Part shown: positions 33,726-42,684 of the stretch, in pieces
Layout: each line of letters starts with the position of its first letter
Numbering within the stretch: the stretch's first letter is position 1
Assembly (NCBI GenBank): GCA_019358945.1
Contig: JAHHIE010000046.1
Location: forward strand, 1 to 51,727
Origin: Stenomitos rutilans HA7619-LM2
Lineage (GTDB): Bacteria > Cyanobacteriota > Cyanobacteriia > Leptolyngbyales > Leptolyngbyaceae
Direction: 5' to 3'
DNA length: 51,727 nt
Notes under the pieces: model-generated
Database searches by the model: none
What the model was told of the DNA's origin: nothing
Seen by the model: only the letters and a program-made list of their open reading frames with translations
Program-made: the position numbers and the translations under genes

Positions 33726-36347
33726 ATGCAGCCAACAAACCCCAATCAATTTACCGAAAAGGCCTGGGAGGCGATCGCGCGCACGCAAGAAGTTGTAAAA
33801 CAGGCTCAGCAGCAGCAAATTGAATCAGAGCACTTGATGAAAGCGCTGCTAGAGCAGGATGGACTCACCAGCAGTATCTTCAACAAGCTGGGCGTGAATG
33901 TCAGGCAGGTTAGCGATCGGACGGATGACTTTATCCGCAAGCAGCCTAAAGTGTCTGGTAGTGGCACGTCAATTTATTTGGGACGCAGCCTGGATACCTT
34001 GCTCGATCGCGCCGATAATTACCGCAAGCAGCTAGGCGATGAGTATATTTCAGTCGAGCATCTTTTACTGGGCTACGCTCATGACGATCGCTTTGGTAAA
34101 GGGCTGTTCACGGAATTTAGATTAGATGAAACCAAGCTTAGAAATGCCATCGACCAGATTCGAGGAAGTCAAAAGGTGACAGACCAAAACCCGGAAGGCA
34201 AGTACGAGTCGTTAGAAAAGTATGGGCGTGATTTGACGCAGTTTGCCCGTGACGGCAAGCTTGACCCTGTGATTGGGCGCGATGACGAGATTCGCCGCAC
34301 GATCCAGATTTTATCGCGTCGCACTAAAAATAACCCTGTGCTGATTGGTGAACCTGGCGTGGGTAAGACGGCGATCGCGGAAGGGTTGGCACAGCGTATT
34401 GTCAGCGGTGATGTGCCGGAATCTCTGCGCGATCGCAAACTGATTGCCCTGGATATGGGTGCACTTATTGCCGGAGCCAAATATCGGGGTGAGTTTGAAG
34501 AACGCTTAAAGGCTGTCCTCAAAGAAGTGACCGAATCGCGAGGACAACTCATTCTCTTTATTGACGAAATTCACACCGTTGTGGGTGCGGGTGCTACACA
34601 AGGCGCAATGGATGCAGGCAACTTGCTCAAGCCCATGCTAGCTCGTGGTGAACTGCGCTGTATTGGTGCCACAACGTTGGATGAGTATCGTAAGTACATC
34701 GAAAAAGATGCTGCACTGGAACGACGCTTCCAGCAAGTGTATGTCGATCAGCCCAGCGTGGCAGATTCGATCTCAATTCTGCGTGGCTTGCGAGAGCGTT
34801 ATGAACTCCATCATGGGGTCAATATTTCAGATAATGCGTTAATTGCCGCTGCGACACTCTCCGCACGCTACATTGCCGATCGCTTCTTGCCCGACAAGGC
34901 GATCGATTTAATCGACGAAGCAGCTGCCAAGCTCAAAATGGAGAAAACCTCCAAGCCCGAAGAACTGGATGAAGTCGATCGTAAGATTCTTCAGCTTGAG
35001 ATGGAGCGGCTGTCGTTGCAGAAAGAAACGGATGCAGCCTCGCGCGATCGTCTGGAACGGCTCGATCGTGAGCTGGCTGATTTGAAAGAACGGCAGAGCG
35101 CTCTCAACGCTCAATGGCAGGCTGAGAAAGGCGTGATGGATCAGATCCAGACATTGAAAGAGGAAATGGATCAAATTAGCATTCAAATTCAGCAGGCAGA
35201 GCGCGACTACGACCTCAACCGTGCAGCCGAACTCAAGTACGGTAAGCTCGCGGATCTCAATCGTCAGCTTCAAGAAGCAGAAGCCAAGCTCTCTTCAACC
35301 CAGTCCAGCGGCAAGTCGTTGCTGCAAAAGGAAGTGACCGAAGCTGACATCGCCGAAATCATTTCTAAGTGGACGGGTATTCCTATCAGCAAGCTGGTGG
35401 AATCGGAGATGCAAAAGCTCCTACATCTGGAAGACGATTTACACAAGCGGGTTATTGGTCAGCAAGAAGCGGTGACGGCTGTGGCGGACGCTATTCAGCG
35501 ATCGCGTGCAGGCTTGGCTGATCCTAACCGTCCGACTGCCAGCTTTATCTTCCTGGGGCCAACGGGTGTAGGTAAAACGGAACTGGCAAAAGCCCTTGCC
35601 GCTTACCTGTTTGACACCGAAGAAGCAATGGTACGCATTGACATGTCTGAGTACATGGAGAAGCACACGGTTTCACGCTTAATCGGCGCACCTCCAGGTT
35701 ACGTAGGCTACGACGAGGGCGGACAGTTAACCGAAGCCATTCGCCGCCGCCCCTATGCCGTTATTCTGTTTGATGAAATCGAGAAGGCACACCCAGATGT
35801 GTTTAACGTCATGCTGCAAATTCTCGACGACGGACGTGTGACCGATGCTCAGGGACATACGGTGGACTTCAAAAACTCCGTCATCATCATGACCAGCAAT
35901 ATCGGTTCGCAGTTCATTCTCGATATTTCTGGAGACGACAATCGCTACGACGAGATGCGATCGCGCGTGATGGACGCTATGCGCACCAGCTTCCGACCCG
36001 AATTTCTCAACCGCATTGATGAGATCATCATCTTCCACGCGTTGCAGAAATCAGAGCTACGCCAGATTGTCAAGCTCCAAACCCTACGGTTAGGAGAGCG
36101 ACTGGCCGATCGCAAAATGTCGCTCAAACTCTCCGATAGCGCGCTAGACTTCCTCGCCGAGGTGGGTTACGACCCTGTCTTTGGTGCCCGTCCGTTGAAG
36201 CGTGCCATTCAGCGTGAACTCGAAACACAAATTGCGAAAGCGATTCTGCGGGGCGAATTCACCAACGGTGACACTATTTTTGTAGACGTGGAGAACGAAC
36301 GGCTGGCCTTCAAGCGCCTTTCACCAGAGGTGCTGACGGCGAAATAG
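33726..36347 (+). CDS. clpB: ATP-dependent disaggregase ClpB
   Basis: A hexameric AAA+ chaperone of 873 residues that, with DnaK, dissolves heat-induced aggregates. It has an N-domain (about 1-145) and nucleotide-binding domain 1 with Walker [14 protein letters not shown] and Walker [10 protein letters not shown]. The coiled-coil middle domain (about 405-530; [19 protein letters not shown]) separates ClpB from ClpC. Nucleotide-binding domain 2 has Walker [13 protein letters not shown] and Walker [10 protein letters not shown]. The GYVGYDEGG pore loop is intact. The ClpP-binding tripeptide of ClpA/C/X is not seen, as expected for a disaggregase. Cyanobacteria usually have two clpB genes; which one this is cannot be told. 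Confidence 0.96.
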   Translation: MQPTNPNQFTEKAWEAIARTQEVVKQAQQQQIESEHLMKALLEQDGLTSSIFNKLGVNVRQVSDRTDDFIRKQPKVSGSGTSIYLGRSLDTLLDRADNYRKQLGDEYISVEHLLLGYAHDDRFGKGLFTEFRLDETKLRNAIDQIRGSQKVTDQNPEGKYESLEKYGRDLTQFARDGKLDPVIGRDDEIRRTIQILSRRTKNNPVLIGEPGVGKTAIAEGLAQRIVSGDVPESLRDRKLIALDMGALIAGAKYRGEFEERLKAVLKEVTESRGQLILFIDEIHTVVGAGATQGAMDAGNLLKPMLARGELRCIGATTLDEYRKYIEKDAALERRFQQVYVDQPSVADSISILRGLRERYELHHGVNISDNALIAAATLSARYIADRFLPDKAIDLIDEAAAKLKMEKTSKPEELDEVDRKILQLEMERLSLQKETDAASRDRLERLDRELADLKERQSALNAQWQAEKGVMDQIQTLKEEMDQISIQIQQAERDYDLNRAAELKYGKLADLNRQLQEAEAKLSSTQSSGKSLLQKEVTEADIAEIISKWTGIPISKLVESEMQKLLHLEDDLHKRVIGQQEAVTAVADAIQRSRAGLADPNRPTASFIFLGPTGVGKTELAKALAAYLFDTEEAMVRIDMSEYMEKHTVSRLIGAPPGYVGYDEGGQLTEAIRRRPYAVILFDEIEKAHPDVFNVMLQILDDGRVTDAQGHTVDFKNSVIIMTSNIGSQFILDISGDDNRYDEMRSRVMDAMRTSFRPEFLNRIDEIIIFHALQKSELRQIVKLQTLRLGERLADRKMSLKLSDSALDFLAEVGYDPVFGARPLKRAIQRELETQIAKAILRGEFTNGDTIFVDVENERLAFKRLSPEVLTAK

Positions 36348-36354
36348 AGAAAGG

Positions 36355-36430
36355 GGGGCGGAGAATTGGGAGTAGGGAGAGTTTTGAGTTTTGAGTTGCT
36401 TCTGACTCCTGGCTCCTGACGCCCCCTTTC
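36355..36430. repeat. Low-complexity dispersed repeat after clpB
   Basis: Contains GGGAGTAGGGAGAG, TTTTGAGTTTTGAGTTG and CTGACTCCTGGCTCCTGACG. The words match those at 2617-2701 and 7693-7776, so this is a third, partial copy of the same intergenic repeat family. It fills the space between the convergent clpB and kinase genes. Confidence 0.7.
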
Positions 36431-36457
36431 CATCTCAATTCACAGCTTACGCCCCGC

Positions 36458-38080
36458 TCACACAGACGTGGTGGATGTATCAAGGCGTTCAACTGGCAGC
36501 ACGATCGCAAAGCAGGTCTGTAATGAGGTACTGGTCACCTGAATCGACCCATTTAAACGCTCGACCAATTTCTTTACAAGGGTTAATCCCAGCCCTGTGC
36601 CGCCCTGCCGCCACCGATCGACGCTGGGAATCCGGTAAAACTGGTCAAAAATCCGAGGCAGTTCGGCAATTGGAATTTCAACCCCAGAGTTGCAAACCTC
36701 AATTTGCAGCATAGGAGCAGTCGTTGGCAGACATTCGAGAAGATGCACAGTGACGTTAATATGCTCTCCGCTCGGCGTATATTTGACTGCATTGTTGAGT
36801 AATTCTGACATCACACGATTCAGGCTGGAGGCATCTGTCATGATCGGCGGCAATGTTGGCTCAAGGCTAACGTGCAATTGCTGCTGTTGGTTGAACACAC
36901 GTTCCTGAAAGTTGGTAGCCAAATTAGGCAGCCAGGTTTGCAAATAGATAGTGGAGATGTCGATCGCGTAGGCATCTGCATTGAGGCGTTGTAAATCTAG
37001 TAAGTCATTGATGAGGCTGGTTTGCCGCTCACACTGGTCGTTCAAAATCTGCAAGTAGCGAATCGTTGAATTTGTGTCTAAATCATTGGTCAAGGCAGCG
37101 TGCTCAGCTCGGCTCAAGGTGACTTCCAACATCCGAACGGCCATTTTAATGTTGGTTAATGGTGTACGCAGCTCATGGGAAACCGTATTCAGAAAGTCAT
37201 CCTTCAGTTGGTTGAGTCTTTGGAGTTCGACCATCTGGTCTTCAAGCTGGTGTGATCGCTCGATCGCCCGATTACGCTCTTCTGCTTGCCGTCGTTCGGT
37301 GACATCACGGAAGACTAGCACAACACCCGTAACATTGCCTGAGTCATTGTGAAAGGGTGCCGCACTATCCGAGATCGGCACGTCTCGACCATTCTTAGAA
37401 CAGAGCAACGTATTGTCTGGAAGGTAGACTAATTGACCTGTTTGCAGCGCCTCATGGATGGGATTTGGAAGCGGCACTCGCGTTTCTTCATGGATAGGGC
37501 AAAAGATTTCGGCACTCTCCTTACCGATCGCCTCTTCTTGTCTCCAACCTGTTAACGCTTCGGCAGCGCCATTAAGAAAGCGCACGCGGCTCGATGCATC
37601 AGTCACAATCACGCCATCACCGATCGCTTTGAGGATACTGGAAAGCCATTGTTCGCGCTCTTGCAAATCCCTTTCCAGGCGAAACCGTTGCAGCGCTGTT
37701 TCAATCGCCACGTAAAGTTCCTGCTCTTCAATGGGTTTCAGCACGTAGCCAAACGGCTCTGTTGCCTTAGCGCGTTCCATCGTGCTGCGATCGGAATGCC
37801 CCGTCGAGTACACCACTGGAATGCGGAGGTGAGTCCAGATAGCCGCAGCCGCCTGTACGCCATCCATGTCACCTTTCAGCCGAATGTCCATCAAGACCAG
37901 ATCGGGTCGCACAGTGGTCGCTGTGGCAACAGCCGCTTCACCCGAAACGACGATCGCAGGCACAGCATAGCCCAAATTTTCTAGACAGTCTTTAATATCA
38001 GCAGCGATGACGCTCTCGTCTTCCACGACAAGAATGTGTACTTTTCTCGTCGCTACAGGCTCGGATGCCGTTCCTTGCAT
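36458..38080 (-). CDS. Receiver-PAS hybrid histidine kinase, coupled to the ethylene-receptor-like kinase
   Basis: A soluble 540-residue kinase whose receiver domain comes first. REC is at about 13-130: EDES acidic residues, phospho-Asp in DLVLMDIRLKGDMDG, switch Lys in VLKPIEEQE. PAS is at about 142-265 (GDGVIVTDASSRVRFLNGAAEALTGW), then a short coiled coil. The HisKA box SHELRTPLTNIKM lies near 300, and the HATPase domain near 415-535 has ELLNNAVKYTPSG, NSGVEI and GTGLGLTLVKKL. The G1 box reads CNSGVEI instead of the usual D-x-G-x-G-I, losing the usual nucleotide-contacting Asp (Asn-Ser here). The ATG at 38080 overlaps the upstream stop as TAATG, so translation is coupled. The receiver is probably fed by the upstream kinase. 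Confidence 0.92.
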   Translation of the reverse strand: MQGTASEPVATRKVHILVVEDESVIAADIKDCLENLGYAVPAIVVSGEAAVATATTVRPDLVLMDIRLKGDMDGVQAAAAIWTHLRIPVVYSTGHSDRSTMERAKATEPFGYVLKPIEEQELYVAIETALQRFRLERDLQEREQWLSSILKAIGDGVIVTDASSRVRFLNGAAEALTGWRQEEAIGKESAEIFCPIHEETRVPLPNPIHEALQTGQLVYLPDNTLLCSKNGRDVPISDSAAPFHNDSGNVTGVVLVFRDVTERRQAEERNRAIERSHQLEDQMVELQRLNQLKDDFLNTVSHELRTPLTNIKMAVRMLEVTLSRAEHAALTNDLDTNSTIRYLQILNDQCERQTSLINDLLDLQRLNADAYAIDISTIYLQTWLPNLATNFQERVFNQQQQLHVSLEPTLPPIMTDASSLNRVMSELLNNAVKYTPSGEHINVTVHLLECLPTTAPMLQIEVCNSGVEIPIAELPRIFDQFYRIPSVDRWRQGGTGLGLTLVKKLVERLNGSIQVTSTSLQTCFAIVLPVERLDTSTTSV

Positions 38081-39945
38081 TACGCCTCACTCCCTGCGAA
38101 CGTAATCTCAAAGGCCGTACCGCGATCGCGGTGCATGATCAGAGTGCCCTCTAACTGTTGAACCAGATCATGCACAAGCTTTAAACCCAGTGAATCTGGT
38201 TTGCTGTACTCAGTCGTCTCTGGCATACCAATGCCGTTATCGCTGATGGTAAGCGCTAACTGGCGATCGCCCTTAACAGAGAGGTTGATCACAATTTCGC
38301 CAGTTTTCTCTGCTGGAAATGCATACTTCAGCGAGTTAGAAACCAACTCATTGATGATGAGACCGCAGGGAATAGCGGTATCAATATCAAGTGATACAGG
38401 CTCAACGTTGGTTTTGAGGGAAATGGCGTTCGCGCTAGTGTTGTAAGAGCCAAATAAACTGATTGCTAGATTAGGAATATACTGGCTTAAATCGATTTTG
38501 GCTAAATCATCAGAACGATAGAGTTTCTCGTGGATGAGGGCGATCGACTTAATGCGGTTTTGGCTTTCTAGCAGGATGTCTGCGGCTTGCTGATCTTTAA
38601 CGCGCCGATGCTGTAGCCGCAGCAAACTATACACAATTTGCAAATTATTTTTGACTCGATGATGAATTTCTTTAAGCAAGACATTTTTTTCGTTGAGTGA
38701 GGCTTGTAACTGTTCTTCTGCTTGACGCAATGCTTCCAATTGTTTGGCGGCTGTGATATCAACTGCAACACCCAAAATTTGCTGCGGCGAGCCATTTTGA
38801 TGCCGTGCAAACAGAGTTTCCTGGCATTGGAAATAATGCCACTCACCATTACAATTTTTTACGCGAAATTCGGTGCTGAGAATATCACCATCGTTCACGG
38901 TATCCCACCGCTTAATATTGATTTGCCTCTGCAAAAAATCGTCTGGGTGCATGACGGTTTGCAAGAAATCTGGCTGCATCGACTGGATTTCATCCAGGGT
39001 ATACCCAAGGTGTTCACCAATTTCATGATTGACGTAGATCTTGTCTTGCTTGACCAAATCAGTAACGTAAATGACGGCTGGGCTGGTATCGGCAATTTTT
39101 TGAGCAAACCGCTGACTTTGTTGCAGGGCAACTTCTGCCTGTTTTAGCTCGGTTACATCACGACCAACGGATTGAAATTCGACGAATTGACCTGCTTCAT
39201 CAAACAGCATCCGGTTGTTCCACTGCGTCCAACGCACTTGTCCTTCCACGACAACTCGATTTTCGCTTACGGCGATCGGATGCTCTCGATTCATCATCTG
39301 GAGGGTGTGATCAATCTTCTTATAATCCTCTGTAAAGATGAGGGGCTTATAAGAAGCCCCAATCGCCTCTTCTCGCGATCGCCCAAAGTAGCGGCAGTAG
39401 GCTTCGTTTACAAAGGTCAGCGTACCGTCTAGTTGAAAGCGTGCAATCAGTTCAGTCTGGTCTTCGACGATCGCGCGGTAGCGGGCTTCGCTCTCACGCA
39501 GGGCCGCTTCAATCTGTTTCCGCTCAGCGATTTCATGCTGTAACTCTTGGTTCGCGGTTTCTAACTGAGCGTGGCTGGGCAAGGAAAGCGCTTTAGGCAA
39601 CAGGGGCACCAATTCCAAAGCGGTCAGCAAAGAAACCGCAGCCGTAGCTGCTTTGACCGCACCTGATAGCCAATAGGCAGGATGCCAGAGCGTCCAAATT
39701 TCGAGAAGATGCGTGGTGCCACAGGCGATGATAAACGTGCCAAACAGCAGAAAGATCCAGCCAAACGGCAGGTCTTGGCGCTTACGCACAAAGTAGAAGA
39801 GCGCGGGCGGAATGGAGTAATAGGCGATCGCAATCACCGCATCCGCAAAGATGTGTAGCCCGACTAACTCTGGTTTCCAAAGGTAGCAGTGGCCGTGCGG
39901 AATGAATGATCCGGCACTAAAGAACGTTTGGATAGCATCCAACAT
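38080..39945 (-). CDS. Ethylene-receptor-like (ETR1/SynEtr1) PAS histidine kinase
   Basis: A membrane kinase of 621 residues. The three N-terminal helices match the plant ETR1 ethylene-binding domain with a constant offset of ten: Asp35 (ETR1 D25), Tyr42 (Y32), Pro46, and the copper ligands Cys75 and His79 (C65, H69) in IACGTTHLLEIW. Two PAS/PAC units follow at about 150-270 and 275-400. The transmitter is of the HisKA_2 type (IHHRVKNNLQIVYSLLRLQHR). The ATPase domain has NELVSNSLKYAFP and DNGIGMP. No GAF/CBCR domain is present, unlike Synechocystis SynEtr1. Binding of ethylene through Cu(I) is strongly suggested by the ligands but not shown. The REC-PAS kinase overlaps its stop. Confidence 0.92.
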   Translation of the reverse strand: MLDAIQTFFSAGSFIPHGHCYLWKPELVGLHIFADAVIAIAYYSIPPALFYFVRKRQDLPFGWIFLLFGTFIIACGTTHLLEIWTLWHPAYWLSGAVKAATAAVSLLTALELVPLLPKALSLPSHAQLETANQELQHEIAERKQIEAALRESEARYRAIVEDQTELIARFQLDGTLTFVNEAYCRYFGRSREEAIGASYKPLIFTEDYKKIDHTLQMMNREHPIAVSENRVVVEGQVRWTQWNNRMLFDEAGQFVEFQSVGRDVTELKQAEVALQQSQRFAQKIADTSPAVIYVTDLVKQDKIYVNHEIGEHLGYTLDEIQSMQPDFLQTVMHPDDFLQRQINIKRWDTVNDGDILSTEFRVKNCNGEWHYFQCQETLFARHQNGSPQQILGVAVDITAAKQLEALRQAEEQLQASLNEKNVLLKEIHHRVKNNLQIVYSLLRLQHRRVKDQQAADILLESQNRIKSIALIHEKLYRSDDLAKIDLSQYIPNLAISLFGSYNTSANAISLKTNVEPVSLDIDTAIPCGLIINELVSNSLKYAFPAEKTGEIVINLSVKGDRQLALTISDNGIGMPETTEYSKPDSLGLKLVHDLVQQLEGTLIMHRDRGTAFEITFAGSEA

Positions 39946-40334
39946 ATTGCTGCTCTTGTTAGGTCAATCATCAAACTAAGCTGTCCCAAAACTAAGCCAT
40001 CCCAAACTGAGCCGTCTTAACGATTCTTTGGCCGCAGAAATCGCTTAAAGAACTCAAAACTGACGTAAAAGTGTACAAACTTCAGTCATTTGGCGCTAGT
40101 GAAGCTGCCATTTCTTATTATTGCTCGGTGAAGCAAAATATAACCGACTGCCCCTTTACTTTCCCTCGTTGAACTTCTCTCTTTGGGCTTCTCTATAGTC
40201 AGCAAGCAGACGGTTTACAATCTTGACGAGTGGCTAGACCTCTAGACCCAAACCTCCAGACATTGCGGCGATCGATTGTTCCAAAAACGGTAATTCTAGT
40301 GGTGCAACAAGCAGAGCTTCAGGAAACCTCATCG
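39946..40334. promoter_or_regulatory. Divergent region between the ethylene-receptor-like kinase and the ABC exporter
   Basis: Three imperfect direct repeats of about 15-16 bases (AAACTAAGCTGTCCC, AAACTAAGCCATCCC, AAACTGAGCCGTCTT) lie at 39973-40018, about 30 bases upstream of the kinase start. They could be regulator sites. The region 40200-40334 holds a possible upstream extension of the exporter frame. No promoter was assigned. Confidence 0.4.
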
Positions 40335-42089
40335 ATGCTGCCAATCTGGCGGGTGATGAAAAGTTTGAGCACGTATATCTGGACAGCGCTCGGCGCACTG
40401 ATGAGCTTGTTACTGCTAACGGTAGCAAGTGCCGTCACGCCTCAACTGTTCCGCTGGGGTATCGACGAGGGCATCGCAAAACGAGATTTACAGGTTGTGC
40501 TATACAGCGCTGGCTGGCTGGTGGTGGCTGCGATCGGACGTGGCTTGTTCAACTTTGGGCAAAGCTACTGGGCAGAAGCCGCCTCACAGGGCGTGGCCTA
40601 TGATCTACGCAACAAGATTTTTAGTCAGATTCAAAACCTCAGCTTTAGCTATCACGATCAGTCGCAAACCTCTCAACTGCTGACCCGTGTTACAAGCGAT
40701 ATTGAACAAATTCGCGCCTTTTTGAGTACCAGCTTGATCCAGGTGATTAATTCGGTCGTGACGCTGGTGGCGATCGCGGTTATTCTCCTGGTCATGAACT
40801 GGAAGCTGGCGCTGATCACGCTGACCGTGGTGCCAATGGCTGGCTGGCTGCTAGCAAATTTTCTCACTCGCAACGGAGCGCTCTTTAAGCAAGTGCAAGA
40901 GCAATTGGGCGACCTCAACGCCGTTTTGCAAGAGAATCTGCTCGGCATTCGCGTGGTCAAAGCTTTTGTGCGTGAAACTGCCGAAAACACCCGCTATACC
41001 GCGATGAATGATGCCCTGGTGCGGGGAAACATGAAAACCATTCGCGCTATTCGCAACACGTTTCCCTTCATCTTTTTGTTAAGCAATTTGGTGACGCTGG
41101 CCGTGTTTGGTTACGGAGGTGCCGAGGTTATCGGGGGACAGTTTTCGATTGGCGAACTGGTGGCATTCAACTCCTACCTGCTGTTGATTTTGCAGCCGAT
41201 TCTGCTGATTGGCTTTGCCGCACCCGCGATCGCCCAAGCAGCCGCTTCCGCCGAGCGGGTGTACGAAGTCGTGGATGCCGAAGTTGAAATTCGCGATCGT
41301 CCCAACGCCGTCCCTTTTGAAACCTGCGGCGGCAGAATCACGTTTGAAAATGTGTCCTTTCGCTACCCTGGTGCCACCACCGAAGCGTTAAAAGAAGTCT
41401 CCTTTGAAACCCGTCCGAATGAACTCATTGCCGTGCTGGGCATGACGGCTTCGGGCAAAAGCACGATCATGAACCTCATTCCTCGCTTTTATGATGCCAC
41501 GGCTGGGGCCATTCGCATTGATGGTCGGGATGTACGGGACTTCACGTTGAAGAGTTTGCGATCGCACATTGGCATTGTGTTTCAAGAAACCACACTCTTC
41601 TCTGGCACCCTACGGGAAAACATTGCTTATGCCAAACCGGACGCTTCAATGAATCAAATCATTGAAGTGGCAAAAGCCGCTCAAATGCACGACTTCATCA
41701 TGAGCTTACCCGATGGGTACGACACCATTGTGGGTGAACGGGGTGTGGGCTTATCCGGTGGGCAAAAACAACGGCTGGCGATCGCGCGTACTCTCCTTAC
41801 CGACTACAACATCCTGATTCTGGACGATAGTACCTCGGCTGTAGATGCCCAAACCGCCGCTCAAATTCAAGCCGCGTTGGATGACCTGATGCGTCAACGC
41901 ACCTGCACCTCGTTTGTGGTTGCCCAGCGCATTAGCACCGTGAAAAACGCCGATCGTATTTTTCTAATGGATAAAGGTCGGCTAGTGGCGCAAGGCACCC
42001 ATCAGGAATTGATGGCAAGCAGTCCGCTGTATGGAGCCATTCTGGAATCACAGGTGAAGCGAGCACCAGAAGCAGCACTCCTTGGTTGA
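40335..42089 (+). CDS. ABC exporter half-transporter (fused permease and ATPase)
   Basis: A type I (MsbA/LmrA-like) ABC exporter of 584 residues from ATG 40335; the frame can extend to a GTG at 40230, but the extra 35 residues are not family-like and AGGA lies ten bases ahead of this ATG. Six transmembrane helices occupy about 1-300 and the ATPase about 340-570. It has Walker A (TASGKST), Q-loop VFQETTLFSG, signature VGLSGGQKQR and Walker B LILDDSTSAVD. The residue after the Walker B Asp is Asp rather than the catalytic Glu, as in the degenerate subunit of heterodimeric exporters. The H-loop His is replaced too (VAQRISTV). It may need an active partner. Substrate unknown. Confidence 0.92.
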   Translation: MLPIWRVMKSLSTYIWTALGALMSLLLLTVASAVTPQLFRWGIDEGIAKRDLQVVLYSAGWLVVAAIGRGLFNFGQSYWAEAASQGVAYDLRNKIFSQIQNLSFSYHDQSQTSQLLTRVTSDIEQIRAFLSTSLIQVINSVVTLVAIAVILLVMNWKLALITLTVVPMAGWLLANFLTRNGALFKQVQEQLGDLNAVLQENLLGIRVVKAFVRETAENTRYTAMNDALVRGNMKTIRAIRNTFPFIFLLSNLVTLAVFGYGGAEVIGGQFSIGELVAFNSYLLLILQPILLIGFAAPAIAQAAASAERVYEVVDAEVEIRDRPNAVPFETCGGRITFENVSFRYPGATTEALKEVSFETRPNELIAVLGMTASGKSTIMNLIPRFYDATAGAIRIDGRDVRDFTLKSLRSHIGIVFQETTLFSGTLRENIAYAKPDASMNQIIEVAKAAQMHDFIMSLPDGYDTIVGERGVGLSGGQKQRLAIARTLLTDYNILILDDSTSAVDAQTAAQIQAALDDLMRQRTCTSFVVAQRISTVKNADRIFLMDKGRLVAQGTHQELMASSPLYGAILESQVKRAPEAALLG

Positions 42090-42206
42090 CATAGGTATCA
42101 GTGCTGCATAGAAGAGAGGGAGATAGCAAAGGAAGAGAGCGTCAGCTTTTGAGCTTTGTAGAGACTCGACATGTCACAAACGCGAAGCATCTCTATGGAA
42201 GATCGT

Positions 42207-42582
42207 TTGAGTTTTGAGCCTGAAGGGAAAGCTTTGAACTCGAAGTGTCGAGCTTTGCACTTGGAACGCCAAGCTTTGCACTCGGAAAGTGGCGTTTGAA
42301 GGTTGAAATATCGAGCCTGGAACTCGAAGTGTCGAGCTTTGAACTCGGAATGCCGAGCTTTGCACTTGAAGTGTCGAGCTTTGCACTTGGAACGCCGAGC
42401 TTTGCACTCGGAAGGTGGCGTTTGAAGGTTGAAGTATCGAGCCTGGAACTTAAAGTGTCGAGCTCTGAACTCGAAACATCCAGTTTGCAGCTCGACTAGT
42501 AGGGCTTGGAACTCAAAAAGTAAAAGGTTGAGCCTGAAGGGTTGAGCTTACAAGTCAAAGGATCGAGCTTAGAGTTTTACCG
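42207..42582. repeat. 21-bp tandem minisatellite, about 18 units, in two 126-bp higher-order blocks
   Basis: From 42248 the sequence divides into 21-base units, typical forms TCGAGCTTTGCACTTGGAAC and CCGAGCTTTGCACTCGGAAG. Units run 42248-42268, 42269-42289 and so on to about 42562. Degenerate units lie at 42207-42247 and 42563-42582. Six units (126 bases) are repeated as a block: 42248-42373 and 42374-42499, with few differences. The unit length is a multiple of three, so both strands stay open and give spurious seven-residue repeat proteins. Some flanking units contain TTTTGAGTTTTGAG-like words of the dispersed repeats. Confidence 0.92.
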
Positions 42583-42684
42583 TTTACCAATTGCTTGGTT
42601 ATAACCAACAACTATTTTCGTACTGCTTCATCAAATCGTTAAACTAATTGAGTGCGCTGTCGTTGCCTCGAATTTCTTGCTGCC

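Noticed and set aside
42174-42407. Leftward 77-residue frame with QSSxFxVQSSxLRV repeats
   Set aside because: It is produced by the 21-bp minisatellite, whose unit is a multiple of three; the opposite strand is equally open.
42245-42499. Rightward 84-residue frame with heptapeptide repeats (SSFALG, SSLELE)
   Set aside because: Same cause: open reading in the minisatellite, with no ribosome binding site or family support.
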